A stretch of DNA of 13,533 nucleotides from Euryarchaeota archaeon UBA596. Its GTDB lineage: Archaea; Thermoplasmatota; Poseidoniia; Poseidoniales; Poseidoniaceae. The notes beneath the pieces are model-generated. The model saw nothing but the letters and a program-made list of their open reading frames with translations. It did not search any database and was not told the origin of the DNA. A program made the translations under genes and the position numbers. Below, one piece after another: positions 6,117 to 13,225 of the stretch (its first letter is position 1; every line of letters starts with the position of its first letter). Location: contig DAGQ01000004.1 in the NCBI GenBank assembly GCA_002498205.1, positions 1 through 13,533 of the forward strand, in the 5' to 3' direction.

Positions 6117-7199
6117 TTAATTTGTCCAAATTTCTATTTTTGTATAAACTTGAGTAGGACTATATGTTCTTGTAGGTTCAACAATAATCTTTGAAATAGA
6201 ATATTTTTGAGAAAGAAATAATTCTTGAATCTGACTTTTTATATTTGCAACATCTTTTAAATTAATTATAGACCAAGCCCTTAGAACAGATGTAGAATTA
6301 TTATTTAATAATCCAATTAAGGAAGGTAAGTGCGCAATAGTTGAATGGGGTAGATTAACTAATAATAAGTCAAATAATTGTTTATAGTTAGTGTAATTAA
6401 TTAATTTTTGAGCATCTTCACATTTTATTTCAAACTCAATATTTTCTTTATTATTGTTTATTAAATTAGATTCTAAGATCGATGTAACTTTCGGATTTAA
6501 ATCATTAGCAAGAATATAATTTACTAGTTTCTTTTCTTTAATTAGGGGCATTAAAGCAGGACCAAATCCCGCATATGCATCACAAATCTTTAATTCTCTA
6601 CCCAATTTTTCTTTTAATAGAATTGCACATTCTAACGTTTCTAATCTTTCAGTAGCTAATCTTGGAGAATAATATCCTTTAGTTGGGTCAACAAGAAATT
6701 CAACACCGTTTTCTTTAATCTTGGTTTCTCCCCCTAGATTTTCTTCCCCCCCTATTAACTTTAGTTTACGAATTCTAAAATCTCCCTGAACACCTAAATC
6801 TTGAAAAATTCTTGTAACTCTTTTATTTTGATGTAACAAAGATTGAGAAATATTTTCTGAAAAATTTTCAACTTCATTATCTATTTTAATAATTATTACC
6901 TCACCTATTTGATCAAATGATTGTGGCCAAAACTTCTCGAATTTATTGTAAGTGACGTCACCGAGACTCATTTTTAAGTATCCTAAATAATCATTAGGCG
7001 AAATAGAAGGAGCGTCCTTTTCAATTATTTTAAAATTAGATAACTCCATTGGAGCTATCTTGGGAAATAAATTCGAAAGAGGAATAGCTCTGTTTTCCCC
7101 TTCGGTTTCGATACTATATTTACGTTCTAACCATTCTTTAGAAACCAAATATTCTTTCCAAGTTTCAGTTTCTTGGCTAGGGACGACTAAATAACGCAT
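6117..7199 (-). CDS. trm5: tRNA (guanine-37-N1)-methyltransferase, Trm5 family
   Basis: Methylates N1 of G37, next to the anticodon, using S-adenosylmethionine; this prevents +1 frameshifting. Numbered from the ATG at 7199 (360 residues). The N-terminal region (RYLVVPSQ... then LERKYSIETEG) aligns with the small D1 domain of archaeal Trm5. GDFRIRKL (139-146) is followed by KENG and YYSPRLATER (176-185), the Trm5 signature. The Rossmann methyltransferase core has DAYAGFGP (207-214), NDLNP (232-236) and the NLP motif (282-284). NLP argues for Trm5 over its relative TYW2. Arg144, Glu184 and Asn282 match residues known to matter in Methanocaldococcus Trm5, by alignment from memory. Upstream in-frame starts at 7235 (ATG) or 7355 would run into dph5; 7199 best matches the family N-terminus. 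Confidence 0.88.
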   Translation of the reverse strand: MRYLVVPSQETETWKEYLVSKEWLERKYSIETEGENRAIPLSNLFPKIAPMELSNFKIIEKDAPSISPNDYLGYLKMSLGDVTYNKFEKFWPQSFDQIGEVIIIKIDNEVENFSENISQSLLHQNKRVTRIFQDLGVQGDFRIRKLKLIGGEENLGGETKIKENGVEFLVDPTKGYYSPRLATERLETLECAILLKEKLGRELKICDAYAGFGPALMPLIKEKKLVNYILANDLNPKVTSILESNLINNNKENIEFEIKCEDAQKLINYTNYKQLFDLLLVNLPHSTIAHLPSLIGLLNNNSTSVLRAWSIINLKDVANIKSQIQELFLSQKYSISKIIVEPTRTYSPTQVYTKIEIWTN

Positions 7200-7233
7200 C
7201 GGATTCGGCACATCTAGGGGTGACTTTAGTTTC
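7200..7233. promoter_or_regulatory. 34-bp divergent intergenic region between trm5 and dph5
   Basis: Only 34 bases separate the two proposed start codons, so promoter elements of each gene must overlap the other's 5' coding end. For trm5, AAAATTTATTCTC on the minus strand (about 7245-7257) would place transcription start near 7225, consistent with the 7199 ATG. For dph5 a weak box, CTAAATAAC, lies near 7187-7195. Positions are inferred from spacing only. Confidence 0.35.
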
Positions 7234-8049
7234 ATGTCTTCGGAGAATAAATTTTCATCAAATGGTCTTTGGTTAGTTGGTATAGGACCAGGTAATCCCG
7301 ATTTGTTAACTCTTGAAGCAGTTGAAGCAATTAGTAATTGTAAAACTATATTCATGGAGGGTTACACTGCACATTTATCTGAGGAATATTTAGAAGAGTT
7401 TCAAACTAAATTTGGCAAATGGCAAATATTGATGAGGGGAGCAATTGAGAACCCTGATGAATTATTAGATTTAGCAAATAAAGAATCGGTTGCATTATTA
7501 GTAATTGGAGACGTATTACAAGCAACAACGCATATTGATTTAATTCTTAGATGTGAAAAATTACAGATACCTACACATATTATTCATGGTATTTCAATTA
7601 CAACATTAATTGGGGAAGTTGGGTTACAAGCATATCGATTTGGCCGTCAAACAACAATACCTTATTCTTACAAATCATATTTACCAACATCACCTTTAGA
7701 AATCATTTTAACAAATAAAAAAAATAATTTACATACCTTGTTATTATTGGATTTAGATCCAACGGGGATGGGCGAGGAACAACCACAACCCATGACTCCT
7801 CAAATTGCTATCGATACGTTGAATAAGATGTCACAAAAATTAGTTGATGAAGGGAAGCCTATGATTGAAAATTTACTTTCGTGGAATGCGATTTTATGTT
7901 CAAATTTAGGCACTAAAAATCAACAAATAAAATATTCATCATTAGGCAATTTATCCTCAATAGAATTGATTGGTATGCATTGTTTAATTATTCCAAGTGA
8001 GCCACATGAAATGGAATTATTAGCATTAAACAGATGGGAGGTTGAATAA
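7234..8049 (+). CDS. dph5: Diphthine synthase (diphthamide pathway methyltransferase)
   Basis: Transfers methyl groups from S-adenosylmethionine to the modified histidine of elongation factor 2 during diphthamide synthesis, in the cytoplasm. The 271-residue protein has the tetrapyrrole-methylase-type fold: a SAM-site glycine loop LVGIGPGNPDLLTLEA (14-29), the Dph5 features FMEGYTAHL (40-48), GDVLQATTH (92-100) and IHGISI (117-122), YRFGR (134-138), and TLLLLDLDPTG toward the middle. The first loop reads GPGNPDLLT, more like cobalamin-pathway methylases, whereas Dph5 often has GLGLxDxxDIT; the remaining motifs settle on Dph5. About ten residues precede the usual family N-terminus. No SD precedes the ATG, so it is probably leaderless. 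It is divergent from trm5 and overlaps none of it if trm5 starts at 7199. The next gene starts one base after its TAA. Confidence 0.9.
   Translation: MSSENKFSSNGLWLVGIGPGNPDLLTLEAVEAISNCKTIFMEGYTAHLSEEYLEEFQTKFGKWQILMRGAIENPDELLDLANKESVALLVIGDVLQATTHIDLILRCEKLQIPTHIIHGISITTLIGEVGLQAYRFGRQTTIPYSYKSYLPTSPLEIILTNKKNNLHTLLLLDLDPTGMGEEQPQPMTPQIAIDTLNKMSQKLVDEGKPMIENLLSWNAILCSNLGTKNQQIKYSSLGNLSSIELIGMHCLIIPSEPHEMELLALNRWEVE
8036..8042 (+). promoter_or_regulatory. Ribosome binding site GGGAGGT inside the end of dph5
   Basis: A strong Shine-Dalgarno match eight bases before the ATG at 8051, lying within the last codons of dph5. It fixes the start of the next gene at ATG 8051 rather than the TTG at 8042 and indicates translational coupling to dph5. 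Confidence 0.75.
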
Positions 8050-8050
8050 T

Positions 8051-9748
8051 ATGCCAGCACCCTCAAAAGTTAACTTTCCTGGTCAAAAACAACGTATAAG
8101 AATGCGCGGAACAAAGCAAGCCTCGAAAGATGTAAAACAAAGATTAAAGAAAAATTTAGCTGAATTAAGAGAAGCGCCAGAAAGTTTGCTACCCGTATAT
8201 AGTGGCCCTAAAAGAATAAAATGGGGGCGCAAAAGTCCAGTATTTTCAACTTTAGAAGAAATTAATAAAATTATAGACAATCGTTTCGATAAAAAATGGC
8301 TTTCAAAAAGAATGATGTCTAAGAGAGGTGATTCTGTTGCTAAAGCATGGGCAGGAGCTATGATTGCGGCTCAAGAAGAGGATTATTCTACAGTTTCAGT
8401 ATTCAAACATCCATTATATGGTTCTGCAAGTTACATTAGAAAAGGTGATTCTAGAGCAGGATTTTTAACGGGTGTACAAAATCATCATAATCCTCGATTA
8501 AGATTACTTCCTTGGGAAGAACATGCAAAAAGAGGATGGTGGTTTTTTAGTTCAAAAAATGGCTTTGTATGTTCAGGACAAACATCTAAAATCAGTAATG
8601 ATTGGATATTAGGAATCATTGAAAGAGCAAAAATTAATCATAATATTAGCTCAGAGAGTCTAATAATTTCTTCTGGAATAGATCTAGAAAAAATTGAGAA
8701 TAATGAAGATTTAGATCAAGGATATTTCAAATTAAATTTTTCTAATGGTACAACATTTGTAATTGATGAAGATTTAATTAAAGATTTGAAAGAACCTTTG
8801 GTAATGCAATTTGTACTTGGAGTATTACCACCAAAACTAATTGATTTTATAGAGGTTGAATATTTTTGGAAACCTAAGGGATGGGAAGGAGATTTACCCA
8901 ATCAATCAACTGAAGCCGTAGAAAATATTGTAACAGGCTGGCTTAATTTAGTGGTACCTGAAAAAGGACTACCCCTTTTATGCCGTAAAGCAATTTTAGA
9001 GGGTATAGATAACGGATTTATTTTGGGAGAAAGATGGTTTAAACCAGAAGATTATAAAGATTTTATTACAGAATTATCTGGAAACGATTTAGAAAGATTA
9101 GCGGTTGAAAAATTATTCGAAATCATTCCAAATAAGGGCTTTTATGTGAATTTAGAGGGCGAAATAGAATGGAAAGAAGAATCCGAATTAATTTGGTTGG
9201 AGTCCGAATCAATTCATTTATTATTGGTTTCAATGTGGGAAGAATTTGGTTTGGAATTATTAAACGAGTTATTTGAGATAAATGAACAAAGTGCTCAAGA
9301 AATACATTCTAAACAATTGAAGAAAAGAGAAGCCTTTGGTAATTTGTTAAGAAAATTAAACAAAACAAATAGTATTCAAAAAACACTGTCTAAATTTCCT
9401 TGGCAAGATATCGAATTTAATGGGCCATGTGGAATTGCACATGCACTTGTAATGCTTGCTCGTTCAGAAAGTGTTGGCGTATCATGTGCATATGCAACTA
9501 AAATTAGGGGTTCTTTAGAAGAAGAAGCTATTGCTTGGAGTTGGTTGTTAATACATAAGAAGCAATCGGGGAAAGATTGGAAATTTAATCCCTCTGCCAG
9601 AGATCTAGGTGGCGATTGGTCTGTTTCACTAGAGCGGCTTTGGGATGAGAGCGGAAATGTTGGTGAAGAAGGGCCTGAAGGCTATATTTCTAAAATGAAT
9701 GAATTACAAAAGACAACTGGAACACAGCATAAATTACCAGAATTATAG
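8051..9748 (+). CDS. Unrecognised 565-residue soluble protein coupled to dph5
   Basis: I do not recognise this family. Numbered from the ATG at 8051. The first 60 or so residues are strongly basic (GQKQRIRMRGTKQ, KDVKQRLKKN), like an RNA- or ribosome-binding extension. Residues about 65-180 form a compact-looking region with the His/Trp-rich patch NHHNPRLRLLPWEEH and GWWFFSSKNGF. The middle (200-420) is acidic and helical with many Glu and Trp. Near the end is GPCGIAHALVMLA (458-470) followed by GVSCAYATK. There are no membrane helices or signal peptide, and too few paired cysteines for a zinc ribbon. It starts one base after dph5 with a strong RBS, so the two are made together. Its stop overlaps the convergent PLP-enzyme stop by 6 bp. 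Context hints at translation, but nothing in the sequence proves it. Confidence 0.8.
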   Translation: MPAPSKVNFPGQKQRIRMRGTKQASKDVKQRLKKNLAELREAPESLLPVYSGPKRIKWGRKSPVFSTLEEINKIIDNRFDKKWLSKRMMSKRGDSVAKAWAGAMIAAQEEDYSTVSVFKHPLYGSASYIRKGDSRAGFLTGVQNHHNPRLRLLPWEEHAKRGWWFFSSKNGFVCSGQTSKISNDWILGIIERAKINHNISSESLIISSGIDLEKIENNEDLDQGYFKLNFSNGTTFVIDEDLIKDLKEPLVMQFVLGVLPPKLIDFIEVEYFWKPKGWEGDLPNQSTEAVENIVTGWLNLVVPEKGLPLLCRKAILEGIDNGFILGERWFKPEDYKDFITELSGNDLERLAVEKLFEIIPNKGFYVNLEGEIEWKEESELIWLESESIHLLLVSMWEEFGLELLNELFEINEQSAQEIHSKQLKKREAFGNLLRKLNKTNSIQKTLSKFPWQDIEFNGPCGIAHALVMLARSESVGVSCAYATKIRGSLEEEAIAWSWLLIHKKQSGKDWKFNPSARDLGGDWSVSLERLWDESGNVGEEGPEGYISKMNELQKTTGTQHKLPEL

Positions 9749-10921
9749 TGAATTCAATGCCTGCGAAATATCATTCCAAAGGTCTTCAACATTTTCAATT
9801 CCAACACTTAATCTAACAAATCCTGAAACAATACCAGCCTCTTTTCTAACCTCTTCTGGAATTGACATATGGCTAGAATTAAATGGACATTCTATTAGAC
9901 TTTCAACACCACCAAGGCTTGTTGCCTCAAAAATAATTTTTAAATTCCTCATAAAACTTAATGCTGCTGAATCTCCACCTTTAACAACAAAAGCCATCAT
10001 TCCTGTACCTTTTGGCATTATTCTTTTAGCAACTTCATAATCTGGATGACTTGGCAATGAGGGGTGAATCACTTTCTCTATCATTTCATGTTCCTCTAGT
10101 CTTTTTGCTAATTCATTTGAATTTTTAGCATGCCTTTCCATCCGAACATCAAGAGTTCTAACTCCTCTTTCCAGCATATAACAATTATGAGGATCAGCAG
10201 AACCCCCAAGGTGTACTTTTTTAGGGAATATTTTAGCTACAAGTTCTTTATTTCCTAATACTGCTCCTCCTATAATGTCTGAATGACCACCTAGATATTT
10301 TGTGGTGGAGTGTATCACGATATCTGCTCCTAAATCAATTGGGTTTGTAGCCCAAGGAGTGGTAAAGGTGTTATCTACAACTAAAATTAAATTATGCTGC
10401 TTTGCTAATTTTGAAAAAGCTTGAATATCACAAACTTTCAATACAGGATTTGTTAAAGTTTCAATGTACATCATTTTTGTATTTGGTTGAATCGCTGCTT
10501 CGTATGAATTAACATCTCTCATATCTGCCATACTCACTTCTATTCCAAAACGTGGAAGGTCTTCTGTCATTAGTCCATAAGTCCCCCCATATACATCCGG
10601 ACTAGCCACTACATGATCTCCATTAGAGAGAAGTCCAAGTAAAGTTGTACTTATAGCAGCCATTCCACTAGCAAAAATTTCTCCATCTTCAGCATTTTCT
10701 AATGAGGCTAATTTTTCAGCTACAGCCTCGGAGTTAACACTAGATAATCTAGAATAAATTAGAGTATGTTGTGCTCCTGCAGCCCATCCTGCATATGTTT
10801 TTTCAGTTAATTTATATGTTGAGGATTGGAAAATAGGTGTATTCACAGACCCTTCATAGTGTTTTGTTCCAACATGAATCGCACGCGTGGAAAATTCCTT
10901 GTCTTCCTTTTTTCCGCCCAT
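9743..10921 (-). CDS. Cystathionine gamma-synthase / gamma-lyase family PLP enzyme
   Basis: A 392-residue PLP-dependent transsulfuration enzyme of the Cys/Met metabolism family, numbered from the ATG at 10921. Seen: STRAIHVG near the N-terminus, Tyr56 and Arg58 in YSR (phosphate contact from the partner subunit), SGMAAI (85-90), Tyr111 in DVYGGTYG (stacks on PLP), Asp183 in VVDNTF, and the Schiff-base Lys208 in HSTTKYLGGHSD. The C-terminal domain has SLGGVESLIE and GFVRLSVGIE. Gly rather than Cys after the active-site Tyr argues against methionine gamma-lyase. Synthase (methionine synthesis) and lyase (cysteine synthesis from cystathionine) cannot be separated by eye. A TTG at 10969 would add 16 residues not typical of the family. 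No SD is seen before the ATG. Divergent from the flavoprotein gene. Confidence 0.9.
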   Translation of the reverse strand: MGGKKEDKEFSTRAIHVGTKHYEGSVNTPIFQSSTYKLTEKTYAGWAAGAQHTLIYSRLSSVNSEAVAEKLASLENAEDGEIFASGMAAISTTLLGLLSNGDHVVASPDVYGGTYGLMTEDLPRFGIEVSMADMRDVNSYEAAIQPNTKMMYIETLTNPVLKVCDIQAFSKLAKQHNLILVVDNTFTTPWATNPIDLGADIVIHSTTKYLGGHSDIIGGAVLGNKELVAKIFPKKVHLGGSADPHNCYMLERGVRTLDVRMERHAKNSNELAKRLEEHEMIEKVIHPSLPSHPDYEVAKRIMPKGTGMMAFVVKGGDSAALSFMRNLKIIFEATSLGGVESLIECPFNSSHMSIPEEVRKEAGIVSGFVRLSVGIENVEDLWNDISQALNSL

Positions 10922-11068
10922 GATATTGCGTATCGAGACAACACTTGAATTAAACCCAAATAAAATCAAAAAACAATATTTAAATTAACATATGTTTTTC
11001 AATTTTTTATTTTTTATTATCAAATAAATTAGCACAGCATTCATTGGATAGTTACCCCACCCAATCAC
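10922..11068. promoter_or_regulatory. AT-rich divergent promoter region
   Basis: 147 bp between divergent start codons, almost all A/T from 10950 to 11032. TATA-like stretches include TTTAATTC (about 10945-10953) and AATTTAAATATTG (10974-10986) for the minus-strand PLP enzyme, and AAATAAATT (11022-11030) for the flavoprotein. No clear repeat, riboswitch fold or small gene is seen. Which box is used cannot be decided by eye. Confidence 0.35.
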
Positions 11069-12430
11069 ATGACCGCAGAATGGAATGCCCCAATCGAAAG
11101 TGGGCCGATTCCAAAATCAGGTTCGGATTTCGATGTTATCGTAGTAGGCGGAGGCCCTGGAGGTAGTGCAGCGGCTTCATACGCAGCATTAGCGGGAAAT
11201 AGAGTATTATTATTAGAGAAAAGAAAATTTCCAAGAGACAAGGTCTGTGGAGATGCAGTAGGAGGGAAGTCATTACGAATTGTAACAGAATTAGGGGTTA
11301 AACCGCTTATTGAAAACACTCCCCACAATAGAGTTACAGGAATTACATTTTCTTCGCCCGGAGGACAAAATATTACATGTTCTTTACCATTAGAAGAAAT
11401 AAAAAACAAAGAAGCAGGATACGCATTACCAAGAATACAATTTGATTATATGATGTTTAAGAAAGCAGTAGAACATGTAATATTAGCGGGAGGGTCCGTA
11501 ATTCAAAATTTTAATGTCAAAGAACTCATAGTAAAAGATCAACAAATTAAAGGATTAAAAGGCAATTTTAGAAAAGGAAAGGATAATGAAGAATTCAGTT
11601 TTTTGGCACCTTTAACAATTGGTGCTGGAGGATTTAATTGTCCAGTTGCTACAACATTAACAAAAACATGTCATGATGAACCAATGCGAGATGACAAACA
11701 TTATTGTGAAGCATATCGAGAATATTGGGTTGATGTCGAGGGCATTAATACAAGTCAGGAACCGATTGAAATACATTTCATTGATGGTGTTGTTCCAGGA
11801 TATTGGTGGATTTTTCCAGTTGGAGAAAATTCAGAAGGCAAAGTTGTAGTAAATGTTGGAATTGGTATGGTAACCTCTGAACTTAAAAAAAGAAAAGTAA
11901 AATTAAAATCCCTTCAAAAGAATATTATTGAAACAAATCCAATTTTTTCAAAGAAGTTTAGTAGCGCATCAATGATTAAAGGTTCGGGAAAAGCTGCTTT
12001 ATTGCCATTCGGTAGTCCAAGAAAAAAGCCACCATCTCATCAACCCAGAAGATCAGCAATGGCAGGCGCTATGTGTGTTGGAGACGCTTCAGCTTTAGTA
12101 GATCCTTTTTCAGGCGAAGGAGTCGGAAATGCATTACTTAGTGCAAAAATTGCTTTAACATATTTTGACAAAGAAAAACACAAAGAAGGTTTTCCAGTAG
12201 AATTAGCCGAAGAATATATGAAAGAGATTTGGGAGACTTTAGGGCCTGAATTATCAAATAGTTACAAACTACAAAAGATGGTTAAAAAGAAGTGGTTAAT
12301 GAATTGGGTTGTTGGAAAAGCAAATAAGAAAAAGGAACTCAAGGATTTATTAGAGCAATCATTAAGTTCTAAAGAGGCTCAAGAGGACTTAAAGAGCACT
12401 TGGAAATTATTGAGATTATTGTTATTTTAG
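11069..12430 (+). CDS. Geranylgeranyl-reductase-family FAD-dependent oxidoreductase
   Basis: A 453-residue flavoprotein. The N-terminal FAD site is FDVIVVGGGPGGSAAA (21-36) with Glu50 at the end of beta-2 for the ribose. KVCGDAVGG (58-66) is the Cys-Gly loop typical of geranylgeranyl reductases. PGYWWIFPVG (243-252) matches the family's aromatic substrate-site motif, and CVGDASALVDPFSGEGVGNAL (336-356) is the second FAD-binding motif. Archaeal members saturate the isoprenoid chains of membrane lipids (digeranylgeranylglycerophospholipid reductase); others act on menaquinone or chlorophyll side chains. The substrate here is inferred, not proven. The C-terminal 70 residues are strongly basic and helical, which may hold it at the membrane. 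No strong SD precedes the ATG. The HAD gene abuts its stop, so both are probably one operon. Confidence 0.85.
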   Translation: MTAEWNAPIESGPIPKSGSDFDVIVVGGGPGGSAAASYAALAGNRVLLLEKRKFPRDKVCGDAVGGKSLRIVTELGVKPLIENTPHNRVTGITFSSPGGQNITCSLPLEEIKNKEAGYALPRIQFDYMMFKKAVEHVILAGGSVIQNFNVKELIVKDQQIKGLKGNFRKGKDNEEFSFLAPLTIGAGGFNCPVATTLTKTCHDEPMRDDKHYCEAYREYWVDVEGINTSQEPIEIHFIDGVVPGYWWIFPVGENSEGKVVVNVGIGMVTSELKKRKVKLKSLQKNIIETNPIFSKKFSSASMIKGSGKAALLPFGSPRKKPPSHQPRRSAMAGAMCVGDASALVDPFSGEGVGNALLSAKIALTYFDKEKHKEGFPVELAEEYMKEIWETLGPELSNSYKLQKMVKKKWLMNWVVGKANKKKELKDLLEQSLSSKEAQEDLKSTWKLLRLLLF

Positions 12431-12435
12431 GTGAT
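12430..12435 (+). promoter_or_regulatory. GGTGAT motif at the flavoprotein-HAD junction
   Basis: GGTGAT can pair fully with the ATCACC of the 16S rRNA 3' end and lies four bases before a TTG at 12440. The GTG inside it (12431) directly follows the TAG of the flavoprotein gene and is the other candidate start. The motif therefore either contains the start codon or directs ribosomes to the TTG three codons later. Confidence 0.45.
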
Positions 12436-13225
12436 TAAATTGAATATTGAATTAGAAGGCATTGAAGCAGTTTTTATGGATTTAGACGGTACACTGTATC
12501 TTGGTGGTAACTTAATTGAAGGAGTTAATGATTTTCTTGACCGTTTAGACAAAAGAGGGATTAAAAAATACTATCTCTCAAATAATTCTAGTAGATCAAA
12601 AAAAGATTATTTAGAAAAATTAACAAATTTCGGAATAGAGGCCGAAATATCAGAAATACTCCTTTCAACAGATGATTTATTAGAATGGCTTACGAGTAAT
12701 AATTATACTGAAATATATACAATTGGTACAAATTCAATGTGTGAAATGTTAGAAGAAAAGGGGATTAAAACATATTCAGAAAACCCAGAAATAGTCGTAC
12801 TTGGATATGATACTGAAATAAATTATGAGAAATTATCCAAGGCCTCTATCCTTCTCCATAAAGGAATTCCACTGGTGGCTAGCCATCCCGATACCGTATG
12901 CCCCTCCCCTGATGGGGGACTGCCCGATGTGGGAGCTTACCTTTCATTATTGGAAGCAACAACAGGGGTAAAGCCAATACATATTTGTGGAAAGCCCAAT
13001 CCTGGAATGCTAAATCATAAAATCACGGAATTAGGATTAGAAGCACGACAAGTAGCAATGATTGGAGATCGTTTGTATACAGATATGGAAATGGCGAATC
13101 GTGTAGGTTGTTTATCCGTGCTTGTGTTAAGTGGAGAAGCAACTAAAGAGGATGCAGAAAACTCCCCCCAAAAAATAGATGTAATGGTAGATTCAGTATC
13201 TAGCTTAATCATTGGAAAGGATTAA
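12431..13225 (+). CDS. HAD-superfamily phosphatase, subclass IIA (NagD / 4-nitrophenylphosphatase-like)
   Basis: A 264-residue hydrolase. Motif I is FMDLDGTLYLGG with nucleophile Asp17 and acid/base Asp19. Motif II is YYLSNNSSRS (47-56). Motif III Lys188 lies in CGKPNPGML. Motif IV is MIGDRLYTDMEMA with Asp213 and Asp218. The cap between motifs II and III, with SHPDTVCPSPDGGLPDVGA, is the C2a type of NagD, phosphoglycolate and p-nitrophenyl phosphatases. It removes phosphate from a small metabolite in the cytoplasm; the substrate cannot be told. The start is GTG at 12431 right after the flavoprotein stop, or TTG at 12440 (three residues shorter) if the GGTGAT motif is the ribosome site. The 3' end overlaps the convergent TrhO gene by 21 bp. 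Confidence 0.88.
   Translation: MIKLNIELEGIEAVFMDLDGTLYLGGNLIEGVNDFLDRLDKRGIKKYYLSNNSSRSKKDYLEKLTNFGIEAEISEILLSTDDLLEWLTSNNYTEIYTIGTNSMCEMLEEKGIKTYSENPEIVVLGYDTEINYEKLSKASILLHKGIPLVASHPDTVCPSPDGGLPDVGAYLSLLEATTGVKPIHICGKPNPGMLNHKITELGLEARQVAMIGDRLYTDMEMANRVGCLSVLVLSGEATKEDAENSPQKIDVMVDSVSSLIIGKD

Noticed and set aside
6117..7199. TYW2 (wyosine pathway aminocarboxypropyl transferase) instead of Trm5
   Set aside because: The NLP motif and YYSPRLATER are those of Trm5; TYW2 proteins differ at the NLP position.
7233..7236. CATG shared as a start codon by trm5 and dph5 on opposite strands
   Set aside because: Attractive, but the trm5 start at 7199 fits the family N-terminus and the likely transcription start better. 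The extra 12 residues from 7235 look non-conserved.
7234..8049. Cobalamin-pathway precorrin methyltransferase
   Set aside because: The GPGNPDLLT loop resembles those enzymes, but FMEGYT, GDVLQATTH, IHGISI and YRFGR are Dph5 features and no cobalamin genes are nearby.
9743..10921. Methionine gamma-lyase
   Set aside because: The residue that is the characteristic Cys after the active-site Tyr is Gly here (DVYGGTYG), as in cystathionine synthases and lyases.
11065..11409. 114-codon open frame on the minus strand
   Set aside because: It is antisense to the FAD-binding region of the flavoprotein. The Pro-rich translation mirrors the Gly-rich FAD loop on the other strand.
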